Shown here one piece after another: positions 1-8,791 of a DNA stretch of 64,000 bases. The translations under genes and the position numbers were made by a program. This DNA is from Methylocapsa sp. S129. Its GTDB lineage: Bacteria > Pseudomonadota > Alphaproteobacteria > Rhizobiales > Beijerinckiaceae. The notes below the pieces were generated by a model, which did no database searches, was not told the origin of the DNA, and saw only the letters and a program-made list of their open reading frames with translations. Position 1 is the stretch's first letter; the number at the start of each line of letters is the position of its first letter. The DNA lies in contig NZ_LMUI01000019.1 in assembly GCF_009765995.1 (NCBI RefSeq), positions 172,258-236,257 of the forward strand. The letters run 5' to 3'.

Positions 1-591
1 GGAGCCTTCAAGCGCGGCGCGGCCGATATATTCGACTTTGACGTGAGCCGTGCCGGCGCCCTTGAAGTCGAGCGCGTCGGCGACGCGCGAAGAAACGTCC
101 ATGACGCGCCCGCCGTGGTAAGGACCGCGATCGTTGACGCGCACGATGATCGAATGGCCGTTGCCCAGATTGGTGACCCTGGCGTAGCTCGGCAAGGGCA
201 TGGTCGGATGGGCCGCGGAAATGGATTCCTTGTCGTAGATTTCGCCATTGGCCGTACGACGTCCCTGGAAGGCGTCGCCGTACCAAGACGCCATGCCGAC
301 GGCCGTATAGGATTCATTTTCCGAGGGATAATAGGTATGGCCGGCGATCGTATAGGCGTGTCCGACGAGATATTGGCCGCCGCCGTGCGGAACGGCTTGT
401 CCGTCGCCAATCACGCGCGGACTGGCGTGGCCGTATTTTGCCTGTGAGAAATACTCTCGCCCATTGGACGAGTGCCTGACTTGCGGCGGTTGCGCGCAGC
501 CCGTGACGCCTGCCGCGATCGTCAGCACCGCAATTTGCGCTACCTGCCGTCTTGAAATTGCGTCCACGAACAGGCGGGAGACGTTAATCAT
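1..591 (-). CDS. rlpA: RlpA-like septal ring lytic transglycosylase, lipoprotein (3' end outside window)
   Basis: The minus-strand frame stays open from an ATG at 591 to the window edge (197 codons), so the C-terminus is missing. The N-terminus is a lipoprotein signal ending in the lipobox VTGC (Cys32). A double-psi beta-barrel core follows, with the family motifs GMASWYGDAFQGRRTANGE and VRVNDRGPYHGGRVMDVS. RlpA proteins cleave denuded glycan strands and are anchored in the outer membrane, often at the division site. Whether this copy has a C-terminal SPOR domain cannot be seen. A gene-free stretch of about 290 bases separates it from the tad-type genes. Confidence 0.9.
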   Translation of the reverse strand, partial: MINVSRLFVDAISRRQVAQIAVLTIAAGVTGCAQPPQVRHSSNGREYFSQAKYGHASPRVIGDGQAVPHGGGQYLVGHAYTIAGHTYYPSENESYTAVGMASWYGDAFQGRRTANGEIYDKESISAAHPTMPLPSYARVTNLGNGHSIIVRVNDRGPYHGGRVMDVSSRVADALDFKGAGTAHVKVEYIGRAALEGS

Positions 592-882
592 GGATACGAA
601 CTCGGGACGGCGACGCGACGGCGTCAACGCAAGAACAATCGGATAAGCGGAAGCCCGGCGGGCGACGACCGCATGACAACTTCATTCCAACGGTCACTTT
701 TGCCCCCGCTTCCTTTCCAAAGCCCTAACGTATCCTGTGGGCCATGGCGAAACTAATATGACAAATTAGCAGCACCGCGCGCGCGCGGCAACTCGGTCGG
801 GATTTCCGCGCAAAGTTCGTCGGAAATCCATGCGGCAGCCGACGACCGAATCGCGACAGGGTCTGCTCGCTCCCGAGGGCCT
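592..882. other. Gene-free stretch between rlpA and the tad-type operon
   Basis: No convincing reading frame on either strand. It lies downstream of the leftward tad-type genes and upstream of leftward rlpA, so it should hold the rlpA promoter. An AT-richer patch around 750-770 (aactaatatgacaaattagc) is the likeliest site, but no clear -35/-10 pair could be assigned. Confidence 0.5.
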
Positions 883-1410
883 TCATGTATAGTTTTTCAG
901 TTGGGCGACAGTGTAGGTTGGATTCAGATAGGGCCCGAGAATTGGCGCCATCAAACTATTGAAAAAATCCAAAGTATGGGCGTAGGACGCGGTGACGATG
1001 ACGCCTGTCTGGCCGGAAGAGAAATTGGCTTGCGCCACGGTTGTCTGCGCCGCCGTCATCGTCGCGCTGGCGGGATAGGAATAGACGACGGTCGGCGTCG
1101 TCCCTGACATTGTGACTTCGAACATGGTCAGCGTCAGCGGTGGGCTGGTCGTGGTGAGCTGCGGCGCGATATTGGCGATCGTGTAGGAGGATGAATATTC
1201 GTTAAGTTCCGTCTGGCAGGCCGTCGCGCAATCCGCCCAGGCGATCGCAAATTGCGTCGCCAAACGGTTGGTCGCGACATAGACTTGAAAAATGCGCCCG
1301 AATTCGACGATCGCGGCGAACATGAAGAGAATGATAGGCAGGACAAGGGCAAACTCCGACGCTGCGGCCGCTCGCTTCGACGTCCAGAATTTGCTTGGCG
1401 CATGTGGCAT
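883..1410 (-). CDS. TadE-like pilus assembly protein
   Basis: A 175-residue protein. A short cytoplasmic N-terminus is followed by one hydrophobic segment with the TadE hallmark: AAASEFALVLPIILFMFAAI, then VEFGRIF. TadE/TadF proteins are minor pseudopilins of the Tad (Flp pilus) machine. The remainder is a Ser/Thr-rich extracytoplasmic domain with two cysteines (around residues 61 and 65). It is the last gene of a tight leftward cluster, three bases after the preceding gene. No tadA/B/C or rcpA/C genes are nearby, so it may act with a Tad machine encoded elsewhere. Confidence 0.8.
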   Translation of the reverse strand: MPHAPSKFWTSKRAAAASEFALVLPIILFMFAAIVEFGRIFQVYVATNRLATQFAIAWADCATACQTELNEYSSSYTIANIAPQLTTTSPPLTLTMFEVTMSGTTPTVVYSYPASATMTAAQTTVAQANFSSGQTGVIVTASYAHTLDFFNSLMAPILGPYLNPTYTVAQLKNYT

Positions 1411-1413
1411 GGC

Positions 1414-1917
1414 TTACGTGCCTTGACGACGGACGAGCGCGGCCGATTGGACCTTCGCAAGCGAACTGAATCCTGGCGCGAAAATTAGCACGCTCGCCTG
1501 CGCCCGCAACACAAGAACGCTCGTGGTCGAGCCATAATCGTTCGTGCCGTCCACGATGGGCACAGCCGCGCTGTCGAGCAAGATCAATTCCCTGATCTCG
1601 ACCGCGGAGGTCGAGTCATTATTGATGAGTCCGCCGGCGCTCGCCACGACAGCAGCCTTCAGGGCAGCGGCGTTCGGCAACGTCGGCGTCGCGCCTGTTG
1701 TGAAATTGTTGCGGAGCGTTTCCGCTGTGCGCAATACGCCGCTGTCGAGAGCGGATTGCGCCATGAAATAGAGGCACATCTGCAGGAGCGCGACCAGGAG
1801 CAAAATGAAGGGCGAGGACACGATCGCAAATTCGATGGCGGCGGCGCCCCGCCCGTCGTGCAGAAACGGCGAAAGCCCTCTTTGCGCCGGCCGGCGCTGA
1901 CGCGCGGCGCAGCTCAC
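1414..1917 (-). CDS. TadE-like pilus assembly protein
   Basis: A 167-residue protein. Residues about 24-50 (GRGAAAIEFAIVSSPFILLL) match the TadE pseudopilin segment, including the Glu typical of prepilin-peptidase substrates. An extracytoplasmic domain of about 110 residues follows. Its start overlaps the stop of the upstream tadG-like gene by four bases (ATGA), so translation is probably coupled. Together with the next gene it forms the usual TadE/TadF pair. Confidence 0.82.
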   Translation of the reverse strand: MSCAARQRRPAQRGLSPFLHDGRGAAAIEFAIVSSPFILLLVALLQMCLYFMAQSALDSGVLRTAETLRNNFTTGATPTLPNAAALKAAVVASAGGLINNDSTSAVEIRELILLDSAAVPIVDGTNDYGSTTSVLVLRAQASVLIFAPGFSSLAKVQSAALVRRQGT

Positions 1918-4115
1918 TGTTCCGCTGCCGGAGGGGTCATGGGGTCCGCGACGATCGAGAAGCCGGTATAGCTGGTCAGCGTGTCATGCGTCGGGCTTGG
2001 CGCGGGGATCGTCACATAGCTCGCTGGCGGCGAAGTCATATAGGGGCTGCCGAGCGCGGTCAGCTTCACATCGTCGATGGTCCCGCCATAAGTCGCCGCC
2101 GGCGCGCCAAGCGCGGAGGCCGTCAGCCAGTAATAGGCCGGCTTGGTGATCAGGATGCTGGCCGTGCGGGCTTGCCAGGTTGTTGCATAACCGCAGATGT
2201 CGAGGAGCGGATTGACCTGCGATGAATTATAGCTGGTGAGGCTGATGCCGTTGGGCGCGACGGTCGGAGTCGTCGACGTGGTGCCGTCCGGATTGGTGTA
2301 GGAGGTCGTGGAGTTGAGCGCTCCTCCGCCGATCGGCGTGCTCGCCTCCAACGCATGCGACATGAAGAGGCCGACGATGTTGCTGTTGAGATTCTCGGTG
2401 GCCGAAACGCCGGTCGGCCGCGATTTGGCGGTGGCGGTCCCTGTCAGCGACGCGACATTGGCCGCCGAAGGCGTCGCCCCGCAATAGACGCCCGACAAGG
2501 ACGAGAATTGCCCATCGGAGATGTAATCGTAGCTTACCTGATAATATCCCGGGTCGAGCAGGAAACCGCGGCTGATCAGGCGATTGGAGGTGGTCATCGA
2601 ACCCGACTTGGTTCCGTCGACCTCAACCGCCTGCGAGCCTTGAGCCGCGCTTTTCATGACGTAGTCGATTTGGTTGTAAGGCGCCGCCGCCCAGCCGCTC
2701 GCCGCCAGATTCGGCCAGCCGTCGTTCGACGCGCCGCTGGTCCCGACGCTATTGTTCATATTGCCGTTGGCGTTGACATAAGCGCTCGAACCGGTCGTTG
2801 AATAGGAATAGGTCGGGCTCTCGAACGTGTCCTCGAACAGGTTCGTCGAGGTCAGCCATGCGGACGGGAAATTGTCCTGCACCGTATTCACGCATGTGCC
2901 GGCGCAGAGGCGAAGGTCGGCGATCGACCCGCCATAGGAATCGTTTTGGCCATCCGCCGCGAAGCTCAGCCAATACCAGCCGGCCGTCGTAATATCGATG
3001 CGGATGCTCCGCTCGATCCAATTCTGATTGGCTGTATAGACGCACATGTCGACCAAATTGGAGCCGCCGAGCGACTGGGTTCCATCGATTGTCTTATGCG
3101 TGGGCGGCACGCCGGTTGTATTGAGATCGAGATAGACGTTGATTTGATTGTCTCTCAGGGCGCCGGGGACCGGCCCGCCGGATGAGTTCGTATCATTCGC
3201 CCAGGAAAGATCGCTCGCCGCGGAGCCGCAAATATAAGCCGGATTATAGTCGGGATAGTTGACGCGCGAATTGTAAAACCAGCGCACTTCATAATTGCCG
3301 GCCGGCAGATATTGCTCAGTCGAGATCGACGAATTGCCAGCCGTGCCAGAGCCGTTTTCGCAGTCGAGTTCGGCGCTATGCGTGCCGACCGGCACCGTCG
3401 GCCAGAGAATGCCCACGGTGTCAATCTCGACGCAATAGCCCATGACGACCCATTGCGTGCCCGTCGTGCCGGTATAGCCGATCGTCGAGGTCGGGGTCGA
3501 ATTGGGAGTCGTGAGCGTCTTTCCGTTTCCCGTGTTGGTTGTGGACCCGGGCGCCGGGTAGTACCACCAACAAGCGCCGGTGCATCCGGAGGTTCCAAAT
3601 GTCTCCTGAACGAGATAGGAGCCCGAAGTGGCGCTCGCCGTGACGCTCGAGGGCGTGTCGTAGCAATGCACCGACGCCGAGACCGGCATTTGCGTGATCT
3701 GGGCGATCTGCATGAATGTTGTCGGAACATTCGCCGTCAAACTTACATTCGCCGGCCCGTTTTGCGTCGATGTGAAGGGCGTCGCGGTCGTCTGGGTGTA
3801 TTGGAAATTCTGGCTTTGCAGGTTCGTCGTGATGAAGCTGGCGACTTTCGATGCGTAGGTATTTGAGCCGGTGTAGCTCGTGGCATCGGTCGCAAGAAGG
3901 GCGTTGCGGCTGGCGTATTGACAGGCGAGCGTCGCGACTGCGTTGAGCTTCTGTTGGGCATTATAGGCGCGCCCCAAATCCACGGCGCCGCCGGCCGCGA
4001 TCGTGATCGCCACAATGGAAAACGCAAAGACAGTCGCAATATTGCCGCGCGCATCCTCTTTGAAACGCGCGAACGGCAACGCTCTTTTGAGTCCGGCGAT
4101 AAGGCGGGAAAGCAT
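1914..4115 (-). CDS. TadG-like protein with two tandem beta-sandwich-like modules
   Basis: A 733-residue protein. Residues 22-70 are a TadG-type membrane anchor (DARGNIATVFAFSIVAITIA, then a region starting GGAVDLGRAYNAQQKL). The usual von Willebrand A domain is absent. Two related modules take its place (about 165-405 and 425-690). Each contains an aromatic [AD][AP]G[NY]Y[EQ]V strand and ends in the pattern W-x(5)-I-x-I-T-x(3)-[WY]-YWL, then YGG[ST]I[AD]D[LV][RK]L. This layout resembles secreted carbohydrate-binding or choice-of-anchor modules. An AAAGG ribosome site precedes the ATG. It is first in the three-gene leftward operon. Function is inferred as a surface or pilus-associated adhesin; the binding target is unknown. 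Confidence 0.75.
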   Translation of the reverse strand: MLSRLIAGLKRALPFARFKEDARGNIATVFAFSIVAITIAAGGAVDLGRAYNAQQKLNAVATLACQYASRNALLATDATSYTGSNTYASKVASFITTNLQSQNFQYTQTTATPFTSTQNGPANVSLTANVPTTFMQIAQITQMPVSASVHCYDTPSSVTASATSGSYLVQETFGTSGCTGACWWYYPAPGSTTNTGNGKTLTTPNSTPTSTIGYTGTTGTQWVVMGYCVEIDTVGILWPTVPVGTHSAELDCENGSGTAGNSSISTEQYLPAGNYEVRWFYNSRVNYPDYNPAYICGSAASDLSWANDTNSSGGPVPGALRDNQINVYLDLNTTGVPPTHKTIDGTQSLGGSNLVDMCVYTANQNWIERSIRIDITTAGWYWLSFAADGQNDSYGGSIADLRLCAGTCVNTVQDNFPSAWLTSTNLFEDTFESPTYSYSTTGSSAYVNANGNMNNSVGTSGASNDGWPNLAASGWAAAPYNQIDYVMKSAAQGSQAVEVDGTKSGSMTTSNRLISRGFLLDPGYYQVSYDYISDGQFSSLSGVYCGATPSAANVASLTGTATAKSRPTGVSATENLNSNIVGLFMSHALEASTPIGGGALNSTTSYTNPDGTTSTTPTVAPNGISLTSYNSSQVNPLLDICGYATTWQARTASILITKPAYYWLTASALGAPAATYGGTIDDVKLTALGSPYMTSPPASYVTIPAPSPTHDTLTSYTGFSIVADPMTPPAAEQ

Positions 4116-4730
4116 CTGCGGACCTTTGGTCGAATTTGGCCGAATAGACTGGCAAAGGGTTTAGGCTTTGCTAAAGCGGCGCTCTGTCAGGAGTGAATCC
4201 GCGTTCCGCGCCCGTTAATTAGAAAAAACCCCGCGGGTATGGATTACAAATTCTCTCAGTCGGCGAATAATTTCGATGAATGGATTGGCGGCCCGCGCCG
4301 ACGCGGCTTGGCCGACGGAAAATGCGCTTTGCGCTTCGTCTCGCGCCGCACGCGAGGGCGACAGGAACCGCAGATGGAAGCGCTCCGGAATAGCCGGAGC
4401 GCCCGAATGGTCCGATAGGGTCCGTCAAAACGCTCGCTAAGTCCTTGATTCTCGCCCGCCCGGAAGGGCGCGAGCTTCCGCGCAATGAGCAATATCAATG
4501 ACTTGACCCCCTTCGACCTTCCACATCGAAATTTCGGGACGCAAAATGGCGCCTGCGCGCCTTGCGGTTGACGGCGAAGCGGGCGGGCTGGCCGGGCGTC
4601 TTGACTCAATCGATTGGGCTTTCGGGCGCAGAGAGCGGGCGCGTTCAAGGCGGTTTCCCTCGGGATGTTCTTTTTGGAAAAAGGGCCATAAGACTATCAT
4701 AAATTTGTATTTTCAGAAAGAACATTCTGC
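4116..4730. other. Long gene-free stretch with two inverted repeats
   Basis: No supported gene. It contains a perfect 9-bp stem with a 5-base loop at 4380-4402 (gcgctccgg/ccggagcgc) without a T-run. There is also a wide inverted repeat, atgttctttttg at 4665-4676 against cagaaagaacat at 4714-4725 (11 of 12 pairs), around an AT-rich core. The promoter of the tadG-like operon should lie within about 200 bases of 4116. Confidence 0.45.
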
Positions 4731-4780
4731 GCCGCCGCCCTTTTGGCAGAGGCTCAAGGCCTCAGCCAAAGGGGCGGCGC
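4731..4780 (-). terminator. Probable terminator downstream of the small lipoprotein gene
   Basis: A long, nearly perfect hairpin: left arm 4731-4753, loop tcaag at 4754-4758, right arm 4759-4780, with only two mismatches. On the minus strand it follows the lipoprotein stop at 4820 by about 40 bases. The sequence after it (aatgttctttctg) is T-rich but not a strict T-run. Confidence 0.5.
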
Positions 4781-4819
4781 TATTGTCGCCCCGCCCCGGC
4801 TACGCGCCGGCCGAAAAAA

Positions 4820-5014
4820 TCATTGATTCAGCACACACCAATATCCATTGGCCGAAACGGCTGACGTCTGCGAATGCAGACCCGGCGGGCATATCCGGCG
4901 CTCGGACAGATATTGGGCCTGATACGGGTTCGACGGTCCGGCGGGCATGCATCCGCCGAGCGGCGCCGACAGCGCGATGATCAAAGCGCAAGATTTGAGA
5001 AGGCGGTTTTTCAT
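4820..5014 (-). CDS. Small lipoprotein of unknown function
   Basis: A 64-residue protein with a positively charged start (MKNRLLK), a hydrophobic core and the lipobox LGGC (Cys22). The mature part is about 42 residues and contains CPPGLHSQTSAVSANGYWC. This Cys-Pro-Pro-Gly-x-His...Cys pattern recurs in the secreted protein at 52656-52916. It is the last core gene before the island. I do not recognise a function; it is probably an envelope lipoprotein. Confidence 0.65.
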   Translation of the reverse strand: MKNRLLKSCALIIALSAPLGGCMPAGPSNPYQAQYLSERRICPPGLHSQTSAVSANGYWCVLNQ

Positions 5015-5194
5015 AACAGACCCCGGTCGTTGTCCGTAGTCTATACGCTGCTGTCTCGCCTTAGTTTCCGTTGAACGGACGGCGCGGTCGGCTCAGCACG
5101 CGGCGATATTCATTTGTGGACCCGGCTGACAGTCCGCGCGTGTCGGCCCGACGGGCGTTCCCAGCAATGAGGCTTCACTTGAAGCCCGGATATC

Positions 5195-5242
5195 ATTGGT
5201 GAGCGCGGTGGGACTCGAACCCACGACCCTCTGATTAAAAGT
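5195..5242. repeat. Left attachment repeat (truncated tRNA-Lys 3' half)
   Basis: Forty-eight bases identical to 36323-36370. Read on the minus strand it holds the end of the anticodon loop, T arm, acceptor 3' strand, discriminator A and CCA of tRNA-Lys(UUU). Beyond 5242 the match stops abruptly (tcgaaacggg instead of cagatgctct), so the 5' half of the tRNA is missing. This is the displaced original 3' end left at the distal boundary after integration. Confidence 0.9.
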
Positions 5243-5343
5243 TCGAAACGGGCTCCTCGCTGTCGTTTCTAATTGCACGCTACACCCCGACGTCGGCAAA
5301 AAGCTCTTTTGATCATAGCGGCTTATCGCGTAGCGTCGCGGTC

Positions 5344-5402
5344 TGTCGAGCCGAAACCCTCAAACCTCCCGGTTCGACAAAACCGTTTGAAAACCGTTTT
5401 AG
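5344..5402. repeat. Putative integrase arm-type sites, left end
   Basis: Two direct copies of aaaaccgttt at an 11-base period (5379-5388 and 5390-5399). The core accgttt(g/t)a also occurs at the right island end (36269-36277, and inverted at 36289-36297). Just before lies an imperfect inverted repeat, tgtcgagccg (5344-5353) against cggttcgaca (5370-5379). The position between the attachment repeat and the integrase gene fits arm-type or regulatory binding sites; this is inference. Confidence 0.45.
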
Positions 5403-5420
5403 CTCGCCTGGGCTTCAAAT

Positions 5421-6782
5421 ATGGCTGACGTCCGAATTCTGCTGACGGATAAAACGATCGCTCAGTTATCCGCGCCAGACGATGGTTGGTATTTGGCTCG
5501 CGACACCGAGTTGAAGGGCTTCTTCGTCGTCGTCGGAAAACGTAAGCGGACGTTCACGATCCAAGGCGACCTCAGAAAAGGTGGCAAGCGGGTGTCGTCG
5601 ATCCGGGTCTCGATTGGCGACACGAGTGAAATCTCGACGCGAACCGCCCGCGCCACCGCAAAGGAATATTTGGCTCAGATCAGTCGAGGGCAGCACCCGA
5701 AGCCAGTGAAAAACGGGCTCAGCGGTTCAAGTGGGGGCACTGATAACAAGGCGCCATCAGCAGACGTCACGCTCAGGCAAGCGTGGCAGCGGTATTTGGA
5801 AGCCCATCTGGTTCGGAAAAACCGCAGCGAGAAGATCATCGCCGGCTATCGCGATCATGTGGAGCGCATTTTCGCGGAATGGCTTGACACCCCTTTGCAC
5901 GAGCTTGGCGCCGATCCGGCTCGCGTGGCGAAAAAGCACGACGATGTCACGAAGGAGAACGGACCCTATCTCGCGAACGGGGCGATGCGCACCTTGCGGG
6001 CGATTTACAATCATGCGCGGAAGACGAACAAAAAGCTTCCCTCCGACAATCCCGCGGACGCGGTCGATTGGAACGAGGAGAAGCGCCGCGACACCGGAAT
6101 GGGCGCGCGTGACCTGAAAGGATGGTTCTCGGAGTTGGCGTTGCTGGAGAACCCAGTGCGTCGTGAATTTCATCTATTCATGTTGTTGTCCGGTTCGCGG
6201 CCGACCGCTCTGCAGGGGATCAAGCCTGATCACATAGACTTCCGAAGGCGCACATTGCACGTGGCCAAGCCTAAGGGCGGCAGCAAGCGCGCATTTGATA
6301 TCCCGTTGTCGCGCGAGATGATTCTGTGTCTCGCGCGGGCCATTCGGTTCGGCAGGGAAATGTACCCATTGCAGGCGAGAGAATGGGTATTCCCAGCCGA
6401 CAGCGAATCAGGGCATCTCGCCGAAACAAAAGAAGATCGAAGTGAGCTCTCCAAGTGGGGCAATGATCTTCGGCAAACCTTCAGAACCATCGCGACGGCT
6501 GCAGGTGTTTCGGAGATCGACGCCAAGCTCCTGATGAACCACTCCATTCCTGGCGTGAACGCCGGCTACATCACTCGGCATAAGCTTCTCGAAGATCATC
6601 TGCGCCGCCAGCAGCAAGCGATCAGCAGCACGGCGCTTGCGGCGCAAGGTTCCACACTTGCCGAAAATCGAGCCCTTGATGGTTGGCTGGGTCGGGGCGC
6701 GGCCCGGCGAGCGGTTTTCGATACCGAGAGCCAGGGCTCTACTTCCGGCAGAGAGCGGCCACCTATTCTTCGAGCCGCCTAG
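5421..6782 (+). CDS. int: P4-type tyrosine recombinase (island integrase)
   Basis: A 453-residue protein. Residues 1-95 resemble the arm-DNA-binding (DUF4102-type) domain, about 115-220 the core-binding domain and 230-395 the catalytic domain. Visible catalytic residues are Arg260 (SGSRPTALQG), a lysine in AKPKGGSKR (283-289), Arg351 (NDLRQTFRT), His374 (LLMNHS) and the nucleophile Tyr383 (NAGYI). The first box II position is Asn348 instead of the commoner His. It sits just inside the left attachment repeat and points into the island. The last 60 residues are Ala/Arg-rich and not recognisable. It should catalyse integration at tRNA-Lys. Confidence 0.92.
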   Translation: MADVRILLTDKTIAQLSAPDDGWYLARDTELKGFFVVVGKRKRTFTIQGDLRKGGKRVSSIRVSIGDTSEISTRTARATAKEYLAQISRGQHPKPVKNGLSGSSGGTDNKAPSADVTLRQAWQRYLEAHLVRKNRSEKIIAGYRDHVERIFAEWLDTPLHELGADPARVAKKHDDVTKENGPYLANGAMRTLRAIYNHARKTNKKLPSDNPADAVDWNEEKRRDTGMGARDLKGWFSELALLENPVRREFHLFMLLSGSRPTALQGIKPDHIDFRRRTLHVAKPKGGSKRAFDIPLSREMILCLARAIRFGREMYPLQAREWVFPADSESGHLAETKEDRSELSKWGNDLRQTFRTIATAAGVSEIDAKLLMNHSIPGVNAGYITRHKLLEDHLRRQQQAISSTALAAQGSTLAENRALDGWLGRGAARRAVFDTESQGSTSGRERPPILRAA

Positions 6783-6862
6783 GGTCTGGACGCAACCGCT
6801 CGAACGGCGGAGGTGCACTTGCGGCTCTGCGATCTAGTGGCGTGATGGTCGCGGCGACTCCC

Positions 6863-7700
6863 TCAGGATGCGACCGCGAAGTCCGTCGAAGCACTGAGGT
6901 CGCTCCATTTGCGGTCGGCCTCGGCCTTTCGGGCGTCGGCGCTCCCGACGATCCTGAGCGCATCGCTGCCGAGCAGTAGACGGAGCGGCGGATCGTCCAT
7001 GCCGACGACCTTGAGGATCGCCTGGGCCGCCCTGGCTGGGTCGCCGGGTTGCTTGCCGTCGTAGTCACGCTGGAACCGCGCCGCTTGGCCCACGGTGGCG
7101 TCGTATTACGGGCGGATCATGTGGATTGTCTGGGACGAGCCAGCGAAGTCGGTACGAAAACCGCCGGGCTCGAAGATGGTCACCTTGACGCCCAGCGGCG
7201 CCAACTCGGTCACCATCGCTTCCGAAAACCCCTCGACCCCAAACTTCGCGGCCGAATAGGGGGCCCGGCCCGTCGACCCGATCCGTCCTCCGACAGACGA
7301 GAAGTTCAGGATGTGGCCTGAGCCCTGGGCGCGCATGATCGGGATCGCGGCCTTCGACAAGTGAATCGGCCCGAAAAGATTGGTGTCGGTCTGCGCGCGG
7401 AAGTCCTCGATGCTGGTGTCTTCGATTGGGCCGAGGTTCCCGTAGCCGGCCACATTCGCCACCACGTCCAGCCGGCCGAAGCGTTCGACCGCGGCGTCCA
7501 CCGCGGCTTGCGCCGCGCCAAAGTCGGTCACATCGAGTGGCCGCAGGATCACCTGGGCGGTGTACCGATCGGACAGGTCCTCAAGGCCGTGGGTGTTTCG
7601 GGCTGTGGCGACGAGATTGTCGCCGGCGTCGAGCACCCGCTTCGGCGAGTGCGCGGCCGAGGCCGCGCGAACTTCCGGTTATGAGCCATGTCCTGGACAT
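6863..7700 (-). pseudogene. Short-chain dehydrogenase/reductase, frameshifted and with a nonsense codon
   Basis: Conceptual translation from ATG 7700 begins MSRTWLITGSSRGLGRALAEA, a classical SDR glycine motif. An extra G near 7645 (gcggtg became gcgggtg) then shifts the frame. The main body continues in another frame (7636-7106) with NVAGYGNLGP, the Ser strand NFSSVGG and the catalytic YSAAK. A TAA at 7106-7108, where Glu would fit (MIRP-stop-YDATVG), cuts off the last 81 codons, which remain in frame and recognisable to 6863. Two independent lesions make it nonfunctional. It diverges from a LysR gene, the usual regulator/target arrangement. Confidence 0.85.
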
Positions 7701-7745
7701 TCGTGCCTCCATTGGGTTGGTGCGGCAGATGTGACACGGCAGCAC

Positions 7746-7764
7746 TGATCTGATAAGTCGATCA
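7746..7764. promoter_or_regulatory. Possible LysR-type operator
   Basis: A dyad TGATC-N9-GATCA lies in the 96-base gap between the divergent SDR pseudogene and the LysR gene. A spaced dyad in such a gap is typical of LysR autoregulatory sites. Only five bases per arm match, so this is tentative. Confidence 0.3.
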
Positions 7765-7825
7765 AAATGACGCAAGCTGATGTAAAAAATCGCGCAATGA
7801 GGCGAGCCAACTTGAGCTCGAAGCC

Positions 7826-8791
7826 GTGGTGGCTGTCGCCCGGCACGGCGGCTTCCGGATTGCGGCGCGCGAACTCGATATGTCGTCCTCGGCGCTCAGC
7901 CACGCGGTGGCGGCGCTGGAGGCGCGCCTGGGCGTTCGCCTATTCAACCGCACCACGCGCAGCGTCGCCTTGTCCGCCGAAGGCGAGCGGTTCGTCGCGG
8001 AAGTCGCCCCGGCTTTGGCTGCGATCCGCACTGCCATGGAACACATCGATGAATATCGCGCCGAACCGGCAGGCGTCTTGCGTCTGAATCTGCCGCTCGG
8101 CGCAGGGCGGATGATCCTCGCGCCGCTGGTGTTCGAGTACATGCGCCACTATCCGCGGGTGGCGGTGGACATGGTGACCGAAGGGGCGATGGTGGACATC
8201 GTGAGGCACGGCTTCGACGTCGGCGTGCGGCTCGAAGAGTTTGTCCCGCCCGACATGATCGCCGTACCGATCACCCGTCCGATACGCTCTATCGTCGTCG
8301 GCTCCCCCGCCTATTTTTCGGCGCGCAGGAGGCCAAAGACTCCGGCTGAGCTGGCGCAGCACCGCTGCATTCGCCGACGCACGGGGAACGGGACGATCTA
8401 TCGCTGGGAATTTGAAAAACGCGGTGAAGCCGTCGCGGTAGACGTCCAGGGCCAGTTGATCCTCGACGACGGCGACCTAATGCTGCAGGCCGCCCTGGCT
8501 GGGGAGGGTCTGGCCTATCTCTCTGACATCGCGACCGCGGCGTCGATCGAACCCGGCCTCTTGTTGCCGGTGCTCGAAGACTGGTCGCCAGAATTCCCGG
8601 GTCTTTGTCTCTACTATCCGAGCCGCCGCAACATTCCCGCCCGGTTGCGCGCCTTCATCGATCTGGCCCGCCGGCAGGCGAGGTACGCTTCACGCTTCCA
8701 GGGTGAGGCTCGGCTCCTAGGTCCCCGTGGGACTTCGACGCCCGCCGACTGTAGAGTTCATACAGTTCATCGACGACCCGCTGCGTCGTAG
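7826..8791 (+). CDS. LysR-family regulator with damaged N-terminus (likely pseudogene)
   Basis: From GTG 7826 it reads 321 residues: most of a LysR winged helix (REL, then DMSSSALSHAVAALEARLGV) and a substrate-binding domain. The usual first helix (NLSELEAVVAVARHGGF type) is only partly in this frame. Back to the upstream stop at 7778 there is no ATG, GTG or TTG. An ATG at 7797 begins MRRANLS in another frame and would join the main frame if four bases (one unit of a GAGC repeat at 7814) were restored. So a 4-bp deletion probably killed the start. The last 25 or so residues run past the usual family end. Its divergent SDR target is also broken. Confidence 0.75.
   Translation: MVAVARHGGFRIAARELDMSSSALSHAVAALEARLGVRLFNRTTRSVALSAEGERFVAEVAPALAAIRTAMEHIDEYRAEPAGVLRLNLPLGAGRMILAPLVFEYMRHYPRVAVDMVTEGAMVDIVRHGFDVGVRLEEFVPPDMIAVPITRPIRSIVVGSPAYFSARRRPKTPAELAQHRCIRRRTGNGTIYRWEFEKRGEAVAVDVQGQLILDDGDLMLQAALAGEGLAYLSDIATAASIEPGLLLPVLEDWSPEFPGLCLYYPSRRNIPARLRAFIDLARRQARYASRFQGEARLLGPRGTSTPADCRVHTVHRRPAAS

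Noticed and set aside
4380..4402. Hairpin gcgctccgg-aatag-ccggagcgc as a terminator
   Set aside because: No T-run on either strand and no gene ends nearby, so it is kept only as an inverted repeat.
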